This document shows, piece after piece, positions 1 through 7,191 of a DNA stretch of 64,000 bases (positions are counted from its first letter, which is position 1; every line of letters begins with the position of its first letter). This DNA is from Blautia pseudococcoides (GTDB lineage Bacteria; Bacillota; Clostridia; Lachnospirales; Lachnospiraceae), in the NCBI RefSeq assembly GCF_001689125.2, contig NZ_CP015405.2:4098501-4162500 (forward strand), read 5' to 3'. Below the pieces are notes generated by a model, which did no database searches, was not told the DNA's origin, and saw only the letters and a list, made by a program, of their open reading frames with translations. The position numbers were made by a program, and so were the translations under genes.

Positions 1-730
1 CAATTTCCTGTTTGTAATTCCGGGTAACCGGAATAGAGTCTCCGCTCTTTAAAAGCAATTCATCTTTATCTAAATAATCCACATACGCCAGATTCACAAT
101 AAACCCCCTGTGAGTCCTTACAAATGTGTCATTCTTAATTTTTTCTTCCACATTTTTTAAACTGTCAAAAAAAACAATCTCTTTCTTATCCCTGCATGTT
201 ACCCGGACCATATGGTGCTCCACACTCAAATACAAGATTTGTTCTAATGGAATCCGCTGCTTTTTTCCATTGCTGGTAAACTTCAGAGAGTTCTTCTTAC
301 TTTTCATAACCGTCTGAAAACATTTTTTCATCACCGCTTCAATCTTTTTATGAGTAACCTCGTTTTCTATAAAATAATAAAAAGGATTCACCTCATAAGA
401 TGTAATAATATCCTCTGTCCAGCTCCCCAGGAATATAATCCGGGCCTGGCAGTCATCTTTACGGAATTCCCTGGCGATTTCAATTCCTTTTGTATTCTCA
501 AATTCCCATCCAATTACAACAATATCTAAATTCTGTGTCCAGTCCTCTTTACAAAAAACCGCTTCCTTTCCGTTTTCATACAGCAGTAATTTCGTGTGAT
601 ATCCATACTTGTGCGCTATATACCGAATCAGGCTTTCGTAAACCTGCAGCAGATAAAAAGAAGCGTTGCATAATAAAATATATAGTGTCTCATCCTCCGT
701 AATTAATCCTGAATCTAAGATGCCGCCCAT
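1..730 (-). CDS. LytTR-family regulator with degenerate receiver (3' end outside window)
   Basis: The reading frame starts at ATG 730 (AAAGGA ribosome site about 10 bases upstream) and runs off the left edge, giving about 243 visible residues. Residues about 15-130 align with the receiver of the neighbouring LytTR regulator, and residues about 145-243 are a LytTR DNA-binding domain (motifs FVRTHRGFIVNL and SGDSIPVTR). The receiver has lost its key residues. The acidic pair is Asn-Ala (22-23), the phospho-acceptor Asp is Gly74, the conserved Thr is Gly, and the conserved Lys is Asn. It probably binds DNA without phosphorylation, or acts as a partner of the regulator encoded just upstream (45-base gap, same operon). 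DNA binding is inferred from the family. Confidence 0.85.
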   Translation of the reverse strand, partial: MGGILDSGLITEDETLYILLCNASFYLLQVYESLIRYIAHKYGYHTKLLLYENGKEAVFCKEDWTQNLDIVVIGWEFENTKGIEIAREFRKDDCQARIIFLGSWTEDIITSYEVNPFYYFIENEVTHKKIEAVMKKCFQTVMKSKKNSLKFTSNGKKQRIPLEQILYLSVEHHMVRVTCRDKKEIVFFDSLKNVEEKIKNDTFVRTHRGFIVNLAYVDYLDKDELLLKSGDSIPVTRNYKQEI

Positions 731-774
731 GGTCACGTTATCCTTTCCGCTTCTATATTTGGCAGTCTTTATAT

Positions 775-1494
775 TCAGCTATCCGGATTTCTCCGGAGGA
801 TTTTCCTCTTAACCGCCATACAGTTTTTCCCGGTTAAGGGAACCCTATCCCCGGAATACATTTCCAGTTCATTTCTCAATATATTTTTCACATACTTCAA
901 ATTAACAATAAAAGACCTGCTGGTTCTCAAAAATCCTTTGTCTTTAAGCTTTTCCTCTATCATTTCCATATTTGCTGTAAATTCAAACACTTCTTTTTGC
1001 ATATGGATGATAATATTCCTTCCATAGACCTCCATAAACTGAATATCATCCAGCTGGATCCTCTTGATCACACTGCCCTTTTTGCACAAGATTCCCTCTT
1101 GAAACTTTTCCTTTTTATAGTTTACAGCCTGGAGAAAAACCTCTTCCAGTTTTTCCTGGTATTCGCATTTCATCAAATAAAAAAATGGAAAGGTGTCATA
1201 CGCGTCCACCGCAAATTCCCTGCTGGCGGTCAGATAAATAATCTCCCCTTTATATCCCTTTTCTCTCAGCGTCCTGGATGTCTCCACGCCGTTTATACTG
1301 TCCATGACAATATCCATAAAAATAATATCTATGCCGCCTTCCGTAACCATGTCAAAATATTCTATTATCTGCTCCCCGCTGTTAAATATTTTAATATAGA
1401 TATCAAAATCATATTTTTCTGCGGTTTTCTTCAAACATTTTTCGTATATTCCCATAATTACGGTATTATCATCGCATAAACAAATGTTTACCAT
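775..1494 (-). CDS. LytTR-family response regulator (canonical)
   Basis: Two-component response regulator of about 239 residues. Receiver at residues 2-120 with acidic pair Asp8/Asp9, phospho-acceptor Asp61 (in IIFMD), Thr89 and Lys109. LytTR DNA-binding domain at about 140-237. I chose ATG 1494 (MVNICLCDD) over an in-frame start 18 codons upstream because GGGAG lies 9 bases before it and the receiver begins there. The gene follows the histidine kinase by 28 bases and precedes the degenerate LytTR gene by 44 bases, so all are likely one transcript. LytTR regulators usually bind paired repeats upstream of surface or peptide genes; the targets here are not visible. Confidence 0.93.
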   Translation of the reverse strand: MVNICLCDDNTVIMGIYEKCLKKTAEKYDFDIYIKIFNSGEQIIEYFDMVTEGGIDIIFMDIVMDSINGVETSRTLREKGYKGEIIYLTASREFAVDAYDTFPFFYLMKCEYQEKLEEVFLQAVNYKKEKFQEGILCKKGSVIKRIQLDDIQFMEVYGRNIIIHMQKEVFEFTANMEMIEEKLKDKGFLRTSRSFIVNLKYVKNILRNELEMYSGDRVPLTGKNCMAVKRKILRRNPDS

Positions 1495-1522
1495 AATAGC
1501 ACTCCCTGTTCCTTTGAAACCT

Positions 1523-2596
1523 TTAAACAGCCTGACCCATAATATCACAGAGCAGTATCTGCATCATGAATCTTCCGTTTTCTGCAGTCAGCTCCATGAT
1601 GCCGTCATATCTGTGTACTGTTTTTTCTATATTTTTCAGGCCAAATCCATGATAATCTTTTCTTTTTTTCGTAGTTTCCAATCCACGGCCGTTTGCGTCC
1701 AGAGTACCCTGCATGGCATTTTCAATTTTTATCTTCAGCAGGCTTCCCTCACAGCTTGCCGCTATGTGGATAAACCGCTCTCCCTCTTCCACCTTTTCAC
1801 ATGCTTCGATGGCGTTGTCCAGGGCGTTTCCAAAAATGGCGCACCAATCAGCCGGCCGGATATTCAGTTCTTTTTTCAATTTCAGATCCATGGTCAGCCG
1901 GATATTTTTTTCTTCCGCTATCTGGGCTTTTTCGGTTATGAGGGCATCCAAAATGTAGTTTTCCGTATGGAGAATCTTCTCCTTATGGTAAACCCGTTTG
2001 GAGATTTCCTCCAGGTATTCCTTGGCCTCTTCCGTCTGCCCGTCTTCCAGCAGATTGCCCAGGCATAATAAATGGTTTTTTATATCATGCTGATATGCCC
2101 GGATTTCCTGATTCATGCTGATAACAGACTTATAGTGCTTTACCTGGTTTTCCATCTCATGCTGCAGCAGCCGCTTTTCTGTTTCCAGTATCTCTCTTTC
2201 CATTTCCGCATTCCGCCTTGCTGCCTCGTCCCGTTTTCTCAATTGTTCCACCATCCTCTTAAATGAATCTGAAAACTCTCCCAGGTATTGGATCTGGATA
2301 TCAATGTTTCCCCTGGCCACCTGCTTGGTCTGCCATGCGATATGGCTCAGCTTGGACTGGAGATCCTTCAGGGGGCCAAGGAGGGGATTTTGTCTTTCCA
2401 TTTGCCTGTCCAGCACCCCATCGGACATCTCACATATATATTGATACATGTCTAATACTGCCTTCCCTAAAAACAGCAGTGATTCGGAAAATTCTCTGTA
2501 CTGCGGATCTAGCTGCTCCGGATCCAGATAAGCTGCGGGATGGTTATAAAGAACATCATTTACATATTTCTCCATCTGTTCTATATTTTTATCCAT
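1523..2596 (-). CDS. Soluble GHKL sensor histidine kinase
   Basis: A 357-residue histidine kinase of the HPK10/GHKL type that partners LytTR regulators. No hydrophobic membrane segment is visible. Residues about 80-125 resemble a HAMP/linker region, followed by a charged coiled coil (about 120-165), the H-box with His170 (AYQHDIKNHL), an N-box (GNALDNAIEAC) and a G-box (GFGLKNI). Without a membrane input domain, it should be cytoplasmic and take its signal from a partner. The V4R protein encoded 23 bases upstream is the obvious candidate. The response regulator gene follows directly. Confidence 0.93.
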   Translation of the reverse strand: MDKNIEQMEKYVNDVLYNHPAAYLDPEQLDPQYREFSESLLFLGKAVLDMYQYICEMSDGVLDRQMERQNPLLGPLKDLQSKLSHIAWQTKQVARGNIDIQIQYLGEFSDSFKRMVEQLRKRDEAARRNAEMEREILETEKRLLQHEMENQVKHYKSVISMNQEIRAYQHDIKNHLLCLGNLLEDGQTEEAKEYLEEISKRVYHKEKILHTENYILDALITEKAQIAEEKNIRLTMDLKLKKELNIRPADWCAIFGNALDNAIEACEKVEEGERFIHIAASCEGSLLKIKIENAMQGTLDANGRGLETTKKRKDYHGFGLKNIEKTVHRYDGIMELTAENGRFMMQILLCDIMGQAV

Positions 2597-2619
2597 AAAT
2601 GCTACCTGTTTTACTAACC

Positions 2620-3153
2620 TTAATTGCCGCCTTCCACAGCCTCAAATCTGCAGACACGGTCGCCCTTTGCCCAGCAGTCAATTTCTGTTACTGTATAGGA
2701 GTTTCCGGTGTATTTTTCCAGAATCCCCTTGAGAAACCCCTCATCATAATTACAGATTGCCATCCCCAGTATGGGAAATCCGGAACAGTCCACATCTTCA
2801 CTGATGGTAAATACCGCTTTATGCATTTCATCATCAAAGGATTCCATTCTCAAAATACCTATTTTAAGATCAGAAAGCGTTTTTTGCAGGCGGATCAGAA
2901 AAGAATCCATATCCAAGGACAAATCCAGCACCTTTTCAGCAAATTCCATACCTGCCTTTTTTCCGCATTCCCTTAGTATCTGGATCATTTTTTCCGCTCC
3001 AAACTGCCGCTCCAGCGTGTCTCTCATACTATACATAAATAAACGGTAAACAAACACGGGCATCTCAGGCCCCAGGTTCTTCCTCCCCGTCTGCACATCC
3101 CCCATGATGTGGATAGAATACATTGAGGGCCTCTCACTTGTATATTTTTTCAT
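2620..3153 (-). CDS. V4R-domain sensor protein
   Basis: A protein of about 177 residues. The C-terminal part matches the V4R (4-vinyl reductase) small-molecule-binding fold, with the hallmark Cys-x5-Gly-Asp-x2-Cys-x-Phe-Glu ending (CWAKGDRVCRFEA). Family members sense hydrophobic ligands or metals, often next to regulators. ATG 3153 is preferred over TTG 3162 because AAAGAG lies 9 bases upstream of it. It is the first gene of the operon with the soluble kinase and two LytTR proteins, so it is likely the input module. The ligand is unknown. Confidence 0.82.
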   Translation of the reverse strand: MKKYTSERPSMYSIHIMGDVQTGRKNLGPEMPVFVYRLFMYSMRDTLERQFGAEKMIQILRECGKKAGMEFAEKVLDLSLDMDSFLIRLQKTLSDLKIGILRMESFDDEMHKAVFTISEDVDCSGFPILGMAICNYDEGFLKGILEKYTGNSYTVTEIDCWAKGDRVCRFEAVEGGN

Positions 3154-3427
3154 TTCTGCCAACTCTTTTCTTAAACTATAGAAACTCTGGAGAAAAAATC
3201 AGACTTTTTTCTTCAACTAAAATACATAAAAATAACAGGCCATAGATAGGCCAGAATCTTTGTGGAAATTATCCACGGTCAGTCATTAGAAAACCCTGGA
3301 ATCTTTTCATTACAAGGCTTTTCCCAATAATATTCTTGTCGGTTCTCGGTTCGTTACCCTTTACTATATTTGTAACTTTATCACATGTGAGGAAAAAAGT
3401 CTACCAATTTCGCCAAAAACAAACGAT

Positions 3428-4030
3428 TTATAATTTTTTTTGACCCGCCCATTTAAAAAATGTCTTATGATCCACATGCAGTCTCCTTGCCGCTTCTCTT
3501 CCGCTGATTCTGTTTTCCGACCATTCCTTACAGACCTTGATAAAGTCTGTTGGCAGCTCTTTGCTTGGCCGTCCGAACTGTACCCCCTTCACCTTGGCGG
3601 CTATAATCCCTTCTCTTTGCCGCTGACGAATGTTCTCTCTCTCGATTTGTGCTACATATGATAAGATCTGCAGTACAAGATCCGCTATAAAGATGCCGGT
3701 AATATCATTTTCCTTTACCCTTGTATCTAGCAGTGGAAAATCTATCACCACAATATCTGCCTTCATTTCCTTGGTCAGCTTCCGCCATTGGCAAATGATC
3801 TCATCGTAATCCCTCCCAAGGCGGTCAATAGATTTCACATACAATACATCTCCGGCTTTTAATTTTTTAATGAGCTTTTTATATTGTGGACGGTTAAAAT
3901 CTTTACCCGACTGCTTATCTTCATATATATGGCTTGGCATAATACCTTCTTTTTCCATAGCAGCCATTTGGCGGTCTGTATGCTGGTCTTTTGTGGATAC
4001 GCGCACATATCCATACTTTTGTGTCTTCAT
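3428..4030 (-). CDS. Serine site-specific recombinase (resolvase/invertase type)
   Basis: A 200-residue small serine recombinase. The nucleophile is Ser12 in YVRVSTKDQ, with conserved arginines in the SIDRLGRDYDE block (Arg70, Arg73), a long E helix around residues 110-140, and a C-terminal Hin-type helix-turn-helix (GREAARRLHVDHKTFFKW). Length and layout match Hin/Pin/Tn3-type resolvases. The start has a GGAGG-type site (GGAGGCAAGAAC). No transposase or clear pair of recombination sites is visible beside it, so it is either a lone chromosomal invertase acting elsewhere or a remnant of an element. It lies between the sensor operon and the surface-protein operon. Confidence 0.93.
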   Translation of the reverse strand: MKTQKYGYVRVSTKDQHTDRQMAAMEKEGIMPSHIYEDKQSGKDFNRPQYKKLIKKLKAGDVLYVKSIDRLGRDYDEIICQWRKLTKEMKADIVVIDFPLLDTRVKENDITGIFIADLVLQILSYVAQIERENIRQRQREGIIAAKVKGVQFGRPSKELPTDFIKVCKEWSENRISGREAARRLHVDHKTFFKWAGQKKL

Positions 4031-4111
4031 GTTCTTGCCTCCTATGAAATTTTCATAACATATTATGCCATGAAACCATCCTAAAATACTCTTTCATATT
4101 GGACAAAAATA

Positions 4112-4149
4112 AGCAGAAAGAATTGTGCAATTTTACAATTCTTTCTGCT
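4112..4149 (-). terminator. Rho-independent terminator of the surface-protein operon
   Basis: Perfect 15-bp inverted repeat (4112-4126 and 4135-4149) with an 8-base loop, starting 8 bases beyond the lipoprotein stop codon. On the minus strand the stem is followed by TATTTTTG. It ends the surface operon and separates it from the recombinase gene. Confidence 0.85.
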
Positions 4150-4157
4150 AAATACTT

Positions 4158-4688
4158 TCATTCCCACTGGGGCAATGTCCAGCGTATGGACTCTTCATAA
4201 TGATTTTTTTTCTCTGTTTTTTCAAAATTGCCGTTGTAAAAAACCTCCAGGGTATCCGGGGCTGCCTGCTTATCTTTGGCCAACAAAATGAAATAAAAGG
4301 TCTGGGTCTCACCCTTTCCCAATTCCTTAACCAAATCACTTTCCTCTGTATTAGAAAAGAGCAGCCTTCCTTCATATTCTGCGGAATCCAGAAATCCCCG
4401 CACCGTAATGTGGTCCGTATCCAGGTTTTTTGCGCTTTTATTTTCTGCCTTACCCGTTACCACAAAGTATGTATACCCCTTTTTTTCCTCATAATAATTA
4501 TAATATCCGTTTGGTTTCTCAGGCTTTACTTCTTTCCGCTTCTCTGCTTTATCTATGGAAAAAGTAACCCCATTCATATCCATTTTCACATCAGGACCTA
4601 TATCTGCTTCCTGGTCCGCTGTGATCTCCGCCCCACAGCCGCCTAAGGCTATAAGCAGGAATAAAAACAACCCCATAACTTTTTTCAT
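4158..4688 (-). CDS. Lipoprotein (immunoglobulin-like, DUF4352-type)
   Basis: A 176-residue lipoprotein. Signal peptide 1-17 has a lipobox ending LGGC, with Cys18 lipidated. The mature part is beta-rich with a charged linker, resembling telokin/DUF4352 domains of gram-positive lipoproteins (pattern of Phe-Val-Val-x-Gly-x-x-x-Asn-Lys). It is the last gene of the surface operon, 4 bases after the upstream membrane-protein gene, and is followed at once by a terminator. The exact function is unknown; a role in export or assembly of the operon's surface proteins is inferred from position only. Confidence 0.8.
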   Translation of the reverse strand: MKKVMGLFLFLLIALGGCGAEITADQEADIGPDVKMDMNGVTFSIDKAEKRKEVKPEKPNGYYNYYEEKKGYTYFVVTGKAENKSAKNLDTDHITVRGFLDSAEYEGRLLFSNTEESDLVKELGKGETQTFYFILLAKDKQAAPDTLEVFYNGNFEKTEKKNHYEESIRWTLPQWE

Positions 4689-4692
4689 TTCC

Positions 4693-5466
4693 CTATTTCA
4701 CCTCTAAGACTGCTTCAACGGCTCCCCCGTTAAATAATTTTTCCGGATCTTTTAAATCGGCCGTATCCACCTTGACAACGATTGGATACTTCCCTTTTTC
4801 TAATTTTTCCTGGACTTCAAAGCTTGTCACAGCTGTACCAGGCTTTATCAGACCTGTCTTATACAGCTCCTTGCCGCTGTCCTTCAGGATAATGTGATAC
4901 TTGAAGAGACATTCATTTCCCTCAGGATTCAGAAGGGCTATATCCACCTTTTGTGTGGCGTAGTTCATTACCAGGGTGTCGAATCCAGGCAGCATAATGG
5001 ATTCCGGATCTGTATTCTTGATTCCCCCGGGCATTTGGTAAGCGATGGCATTTTTATCAAGAGACGGTCCCCTGTCCCACAGGGCTGCAGTGATCCCCCC
5101 GGCCAATACAACAAGGAGAAGTCCTATGGCAATGGAAATCTTAAGGGGCGACTTTTTCCGGACACGCACATACCCTTCCTTACCAGTTGGAGCCATAGCC
5201 ATCATATAGCCTGACACTTGGTCAAAAAAAGACAGCTTGCTGCGATACAGACGTATCCTCATAGTCCTTTTTTCCTCCCCTTGCTGCATACTGATAAGCC
5301 GCGGCGCGCTTTCGTCAACTTGCCCTGTTACATCACCAAAAATAATGCTCTCTTTATCCATCTCCTTTTCCAGAAATGTTTTCTGGGGTATGTACGGCCA
5401 AATACTGCCGTCCCGGGCCTTTAGTTTCTTTTGCGTCTCTTCCACCTTTATATACCGATATTCCAT
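4693..5466 (-). CDS. Single-pass membrane protein with external beta-domain, paralogue A
   Basis: A 257-residue protein. Residues 1-107 are a probably cytoplasmic polar region. Residues about 109-129 are a membrane segment preceded by Arg/Lys (type II topology). Residues 135-257 form an external beta-rich domain with the landmarks KNTDPESIMLPG, NPEGNECLFKYHI and GLIKPGTAV. It is clearly paralogous to the next upstream gene along its full length. The start is well set: AAAGGAG lies 7 bases before ATG 5466. The family has no function I recognise. It sits in the surface operon and may be an accessory for surface assembly. Confidence 0.8.
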   Translation of the reverse strand: MEYRYIKVEETQKKLKARDGSIWPYIPQKTFLEKEMDKESIIFGDVTGQVDESAPRLISMQQGEEKRTMRIRLYRSKLSFFDQVSGYMMAMAPTGKEGYVRVRKKSPLKISIAIGLLLVVLAGGITAALWDRGPSLDKNAIAYQMPGGIKNTDPESIMLPGFDTLVMNYATQKVDIALLNPEGNECLFKYHIILKDSGKELYKTGLIKPGTAVTSFEVQEKLEKGKYPIVVKVDTADLKDPEKLFNGGAVEAVLEVK

Positions 5467-5482
5467 AAGTATCTCCTTTATC

Positions 5483-6232
5483 TTATTTTGTTACTTTTAG
5501 CTTTGCGTCAATATTCCCGGCATTGTATTCTATATCCTGATCCTTAATATCCCGTGTTTCAATGCCTACCTGGATGGGATACTCCCCGGCTTCAAAGGTC
5601 CGGCTGATGTCAAACTCTACCACAGCCTTCCCCGGAGGAATCAGGCCGGAGCTATATAGTGTCTCGCCGGTATCTGTAAGCTTGACGGTGTATTTGAAGT
5701 AGCATCCGTTCCCGTCCGGATTCACAAGGGCTGCTTTAATATGGGTTTCTTTTTCTTTTACCTTCAGCACACTCACTCCGGGAAGAAGAATGGATTCGCT
5801 GTCTGTATTCTTAACCCCTTCAATATGATAGGAAACCGCTGTTTTATCCAGCCCCGGTACTTTATCCCTGTCGGCAAACCATATGCCCCCGATAAAGATA
5901 ATGCTGCACACCAGAAGGGCGAGAATCAGGAACAGCAATTTGTACCAGGCATTGCCAATGATACGGATAAAGCCTTCTTCCCCTTCCTCATCCGCCGCAG
6001 GAATATACCCTGTCACCAGCTTCAGCCAGGGCAGTTTTTTCTTATAGGGGTAAAGGCTGGCCCTCCCCCCCTCAGCCTCAAGGATATTTGTCCCTTCGGG
6101 ACTGTCCTTTTTTCCCATGTCGGAGAATATCTTGAACCCTCCGTTTGGAAACATTTGATGTAATTCTTTATCGCTGATATACTTCCATAAAACTCCCCTG
6201 TGATCTTTGTACTCATGTGACGCAGAAAGCAT
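5483..6232 (-). CDS. Single-pass membrane protein with external beta-domain, paralogue B (start uncertain)
   Basis: A 249-residue protein from ATG 6232, paralogous to the downstream neighbour. It has an N-terminal polar region, a membrane segment around residues 97-119, and an external beta-domain with KNTDSESILLPG, NPDGNGCYFKYTV and GLIPPGKAV. ATG 6232 has no nearby ribosome site. The only good site, AGGAGG, sits 8 bases before an in-frame ATC at 6253. From that ATC the frame aligns without a gap to the true N-terminus of paralogue A (INYK against MEYR, with the Trp at position 23 matching). The real start may therefore be ATC 6253, adding 7 residues. Confidence 0.78.
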   Translation of the reverse strand: MLSASHEYKDHRGVLWKYISDKELHQMFPNGGFKIFSDMGKKDSPEGTNILEAEGGRASLYPYKKKLPWLKLVTGYIPAADEEGEEGFIRIIGNAWYKLLFLILALLVCSIIFIGGIWFADRDKVPGLDKTAVSYHIEGVKNTDSESILLPGVSVLKVKEKETHIKAALVNPDGNGCYFKYTVKLTDTGETLYSSGLIPPGKAVVEFDISRTFEAGEYPIQVGIETRDIKDQDIEYNAGNIDAKLKVTK

Positions 6233-6284
6233 AGGGCGTACTTTATAATTGATAGGTCATTCCTCCTCTGCCCAAATTCAAAAG

Positions 6285-6313
6285 GGAGCCAGTCGCATGA
6301 AACGACTGACTCC
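6285..6313 (-). terminator. Hairpin between surface genes, possible partial terminator
   Basis: An 11-bp stem with one G-T pair (6285-6295 with 6303-6313) and a 7-base loop. On the minus strand it is followed by CTTTT, a short T run. It lies between the small secreted protein gene and membrane protein B, so it may reduce expression of the three downstream genes. Confidence 0.55.
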
Positions 6314-6349
6314 ATAACGTTCTGTGAATTTTAAACCATAGGCCTAAGA

Positions 6350-6889
6350 CTAGTTGGTGCTATTATCTGTGAATGTGAAGCTGACAGTCCCTGAGAAATC
6401 ACCATCCGCATTTGTAGTTGTTAAGTATGCATAACCTGCGTTATCAGCAGCATCCTTGCTTAAGTCTACTATTTTTTTGTTTCCAGCAGTCAGATCCGCC
6501 TTCGTACTGTCTGTCAAATGCATAACCGCATCTCCAGTTGCATTCTGGCCGCGAGTCAGGGCGAGACCAGTGGTGGAATCATAGGGTGCAGCAGTAGTTC
6601 CGGCAGTTACTGATACCGTCCTGGTTCCTGAGTAAGGATTCGTTGGATCCGCTTTGTCTGTGATTGCAAACTTCAGGGACTGGCCTTTTTCCTTAGCATT
6701 ATTGAAGTCTGTTAAGGTAACTGACTTTGGAAAGGACATTACCCAGTCAGCATCATCTGAGGATGCGGAATTCGCCGAATAAGTAATATTTGTGGTTCCG
6801 TCTGCTGTTGCTGCTGCGAGAACTGGTACTGCAGTTGTGCTAATCACGGCGCCTAAAGCTACTAAGCCCAAAATTCTTGTTTTTTTCAT
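6350..6889 (-). CDS. Small secreted beta-rich surface protein
   Basis: A 179-residue exported protein. Signal peptide 1-25 (MKKTRILG... ending VLAA). The mature part is low in Cys, rich in Thr/Ser/Asp, and ends with a Gly-x-Val-Ser-Phe-Thr-Phe strand, a layout common in WxL-like or minor surface proteins of Firmicutes. It has one Trp, in WVMSFPK, so it is not a true WxL domain. The ATG overlaps the stop of the upstream SPKTG gene by 4 bases (ATGA), so the two are translationally coupled. It has no anchor and may bind a partner from the same operon. Function not known. Confidence 0.8.
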   Translation of the reverse strand: MKKTRILGLVALGAVISTTAVPVLAAATADGTTNITYSANSASSDDADWVMSFPKSVTLTDFNNAKEKGQSLKFAITDKADPTNPYSGTRTVSVTAGTTAAPYDSTTGLALTRGQNATGDAVMHLTDSTKADLTAGNKKIVDLSKDAADNAGYAYLTTTNADGDFSGTVSFTFTDNSTN

Positions 6890-7191
6890 AATAATATTCT
6901 CCTTTTTGTTATAAATATAATCAACATCAGCATACTTACCGATGCAGTTACCAATAATAGTAAGAGTTCTGTCAAAGTGATGTCCCCTGTCTTGGGGCTG
7001 ATTACCTTTGTTCCGTTCCCCTTTGGAAACTCCTTTATGGGAGGTCTCTTGTCCGCTGTATATCTTACTGTTATTTGTCCCGTCCCGGTAGTGGTGTCCT
7101 TACTCCCGCCGGCGCTCCCTTCAGCAAAAACAGGAGTGCCGAGACATGTGATCATCAGAGCGATTAGGACGACTTTTAACATTTTCTTCAT
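6886..7191 (-). CDS. Small sortase-anchored protein (SPKTG signal)
   Basis: A 101-residue protein. Signal peptide 1-23, a short mature stretch of about 40 residues with a Gly/Thr-rich segment, then a cell-wall sorting signal: SPKTG at 65-69, a hydrophobic segment 74-95 and the basic tail TKRR. SPKTG is an LPXTG variant. The same SPKTG occurs in the surface protein next to the class B sortase at 58589-59392. The start shares one base with the stop of the giant exported protein (TGATG), and its own stop overlaps the next ATG. It may be a small wall anchor for the operon's secreted partners. Confidence 0.8.
   Translation of the reverse strand: MKKMLKVVLIALMITCLGTPVFAEGSAGGSKDTTTGTGQITVRYTADKRPPIKEFPKGNGTKVISPKTGDITLTELLLLLVTASVSMLMLIIFITKRRILL

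Noticed and set aside
3260..3280. GTGGAAATTATCCAC resembling DnaA boxes
   Set aside because: One imperfect pair only, no cluster, no dnaA/dnaN or AT-rich unwinding region nearby, so not an origin.
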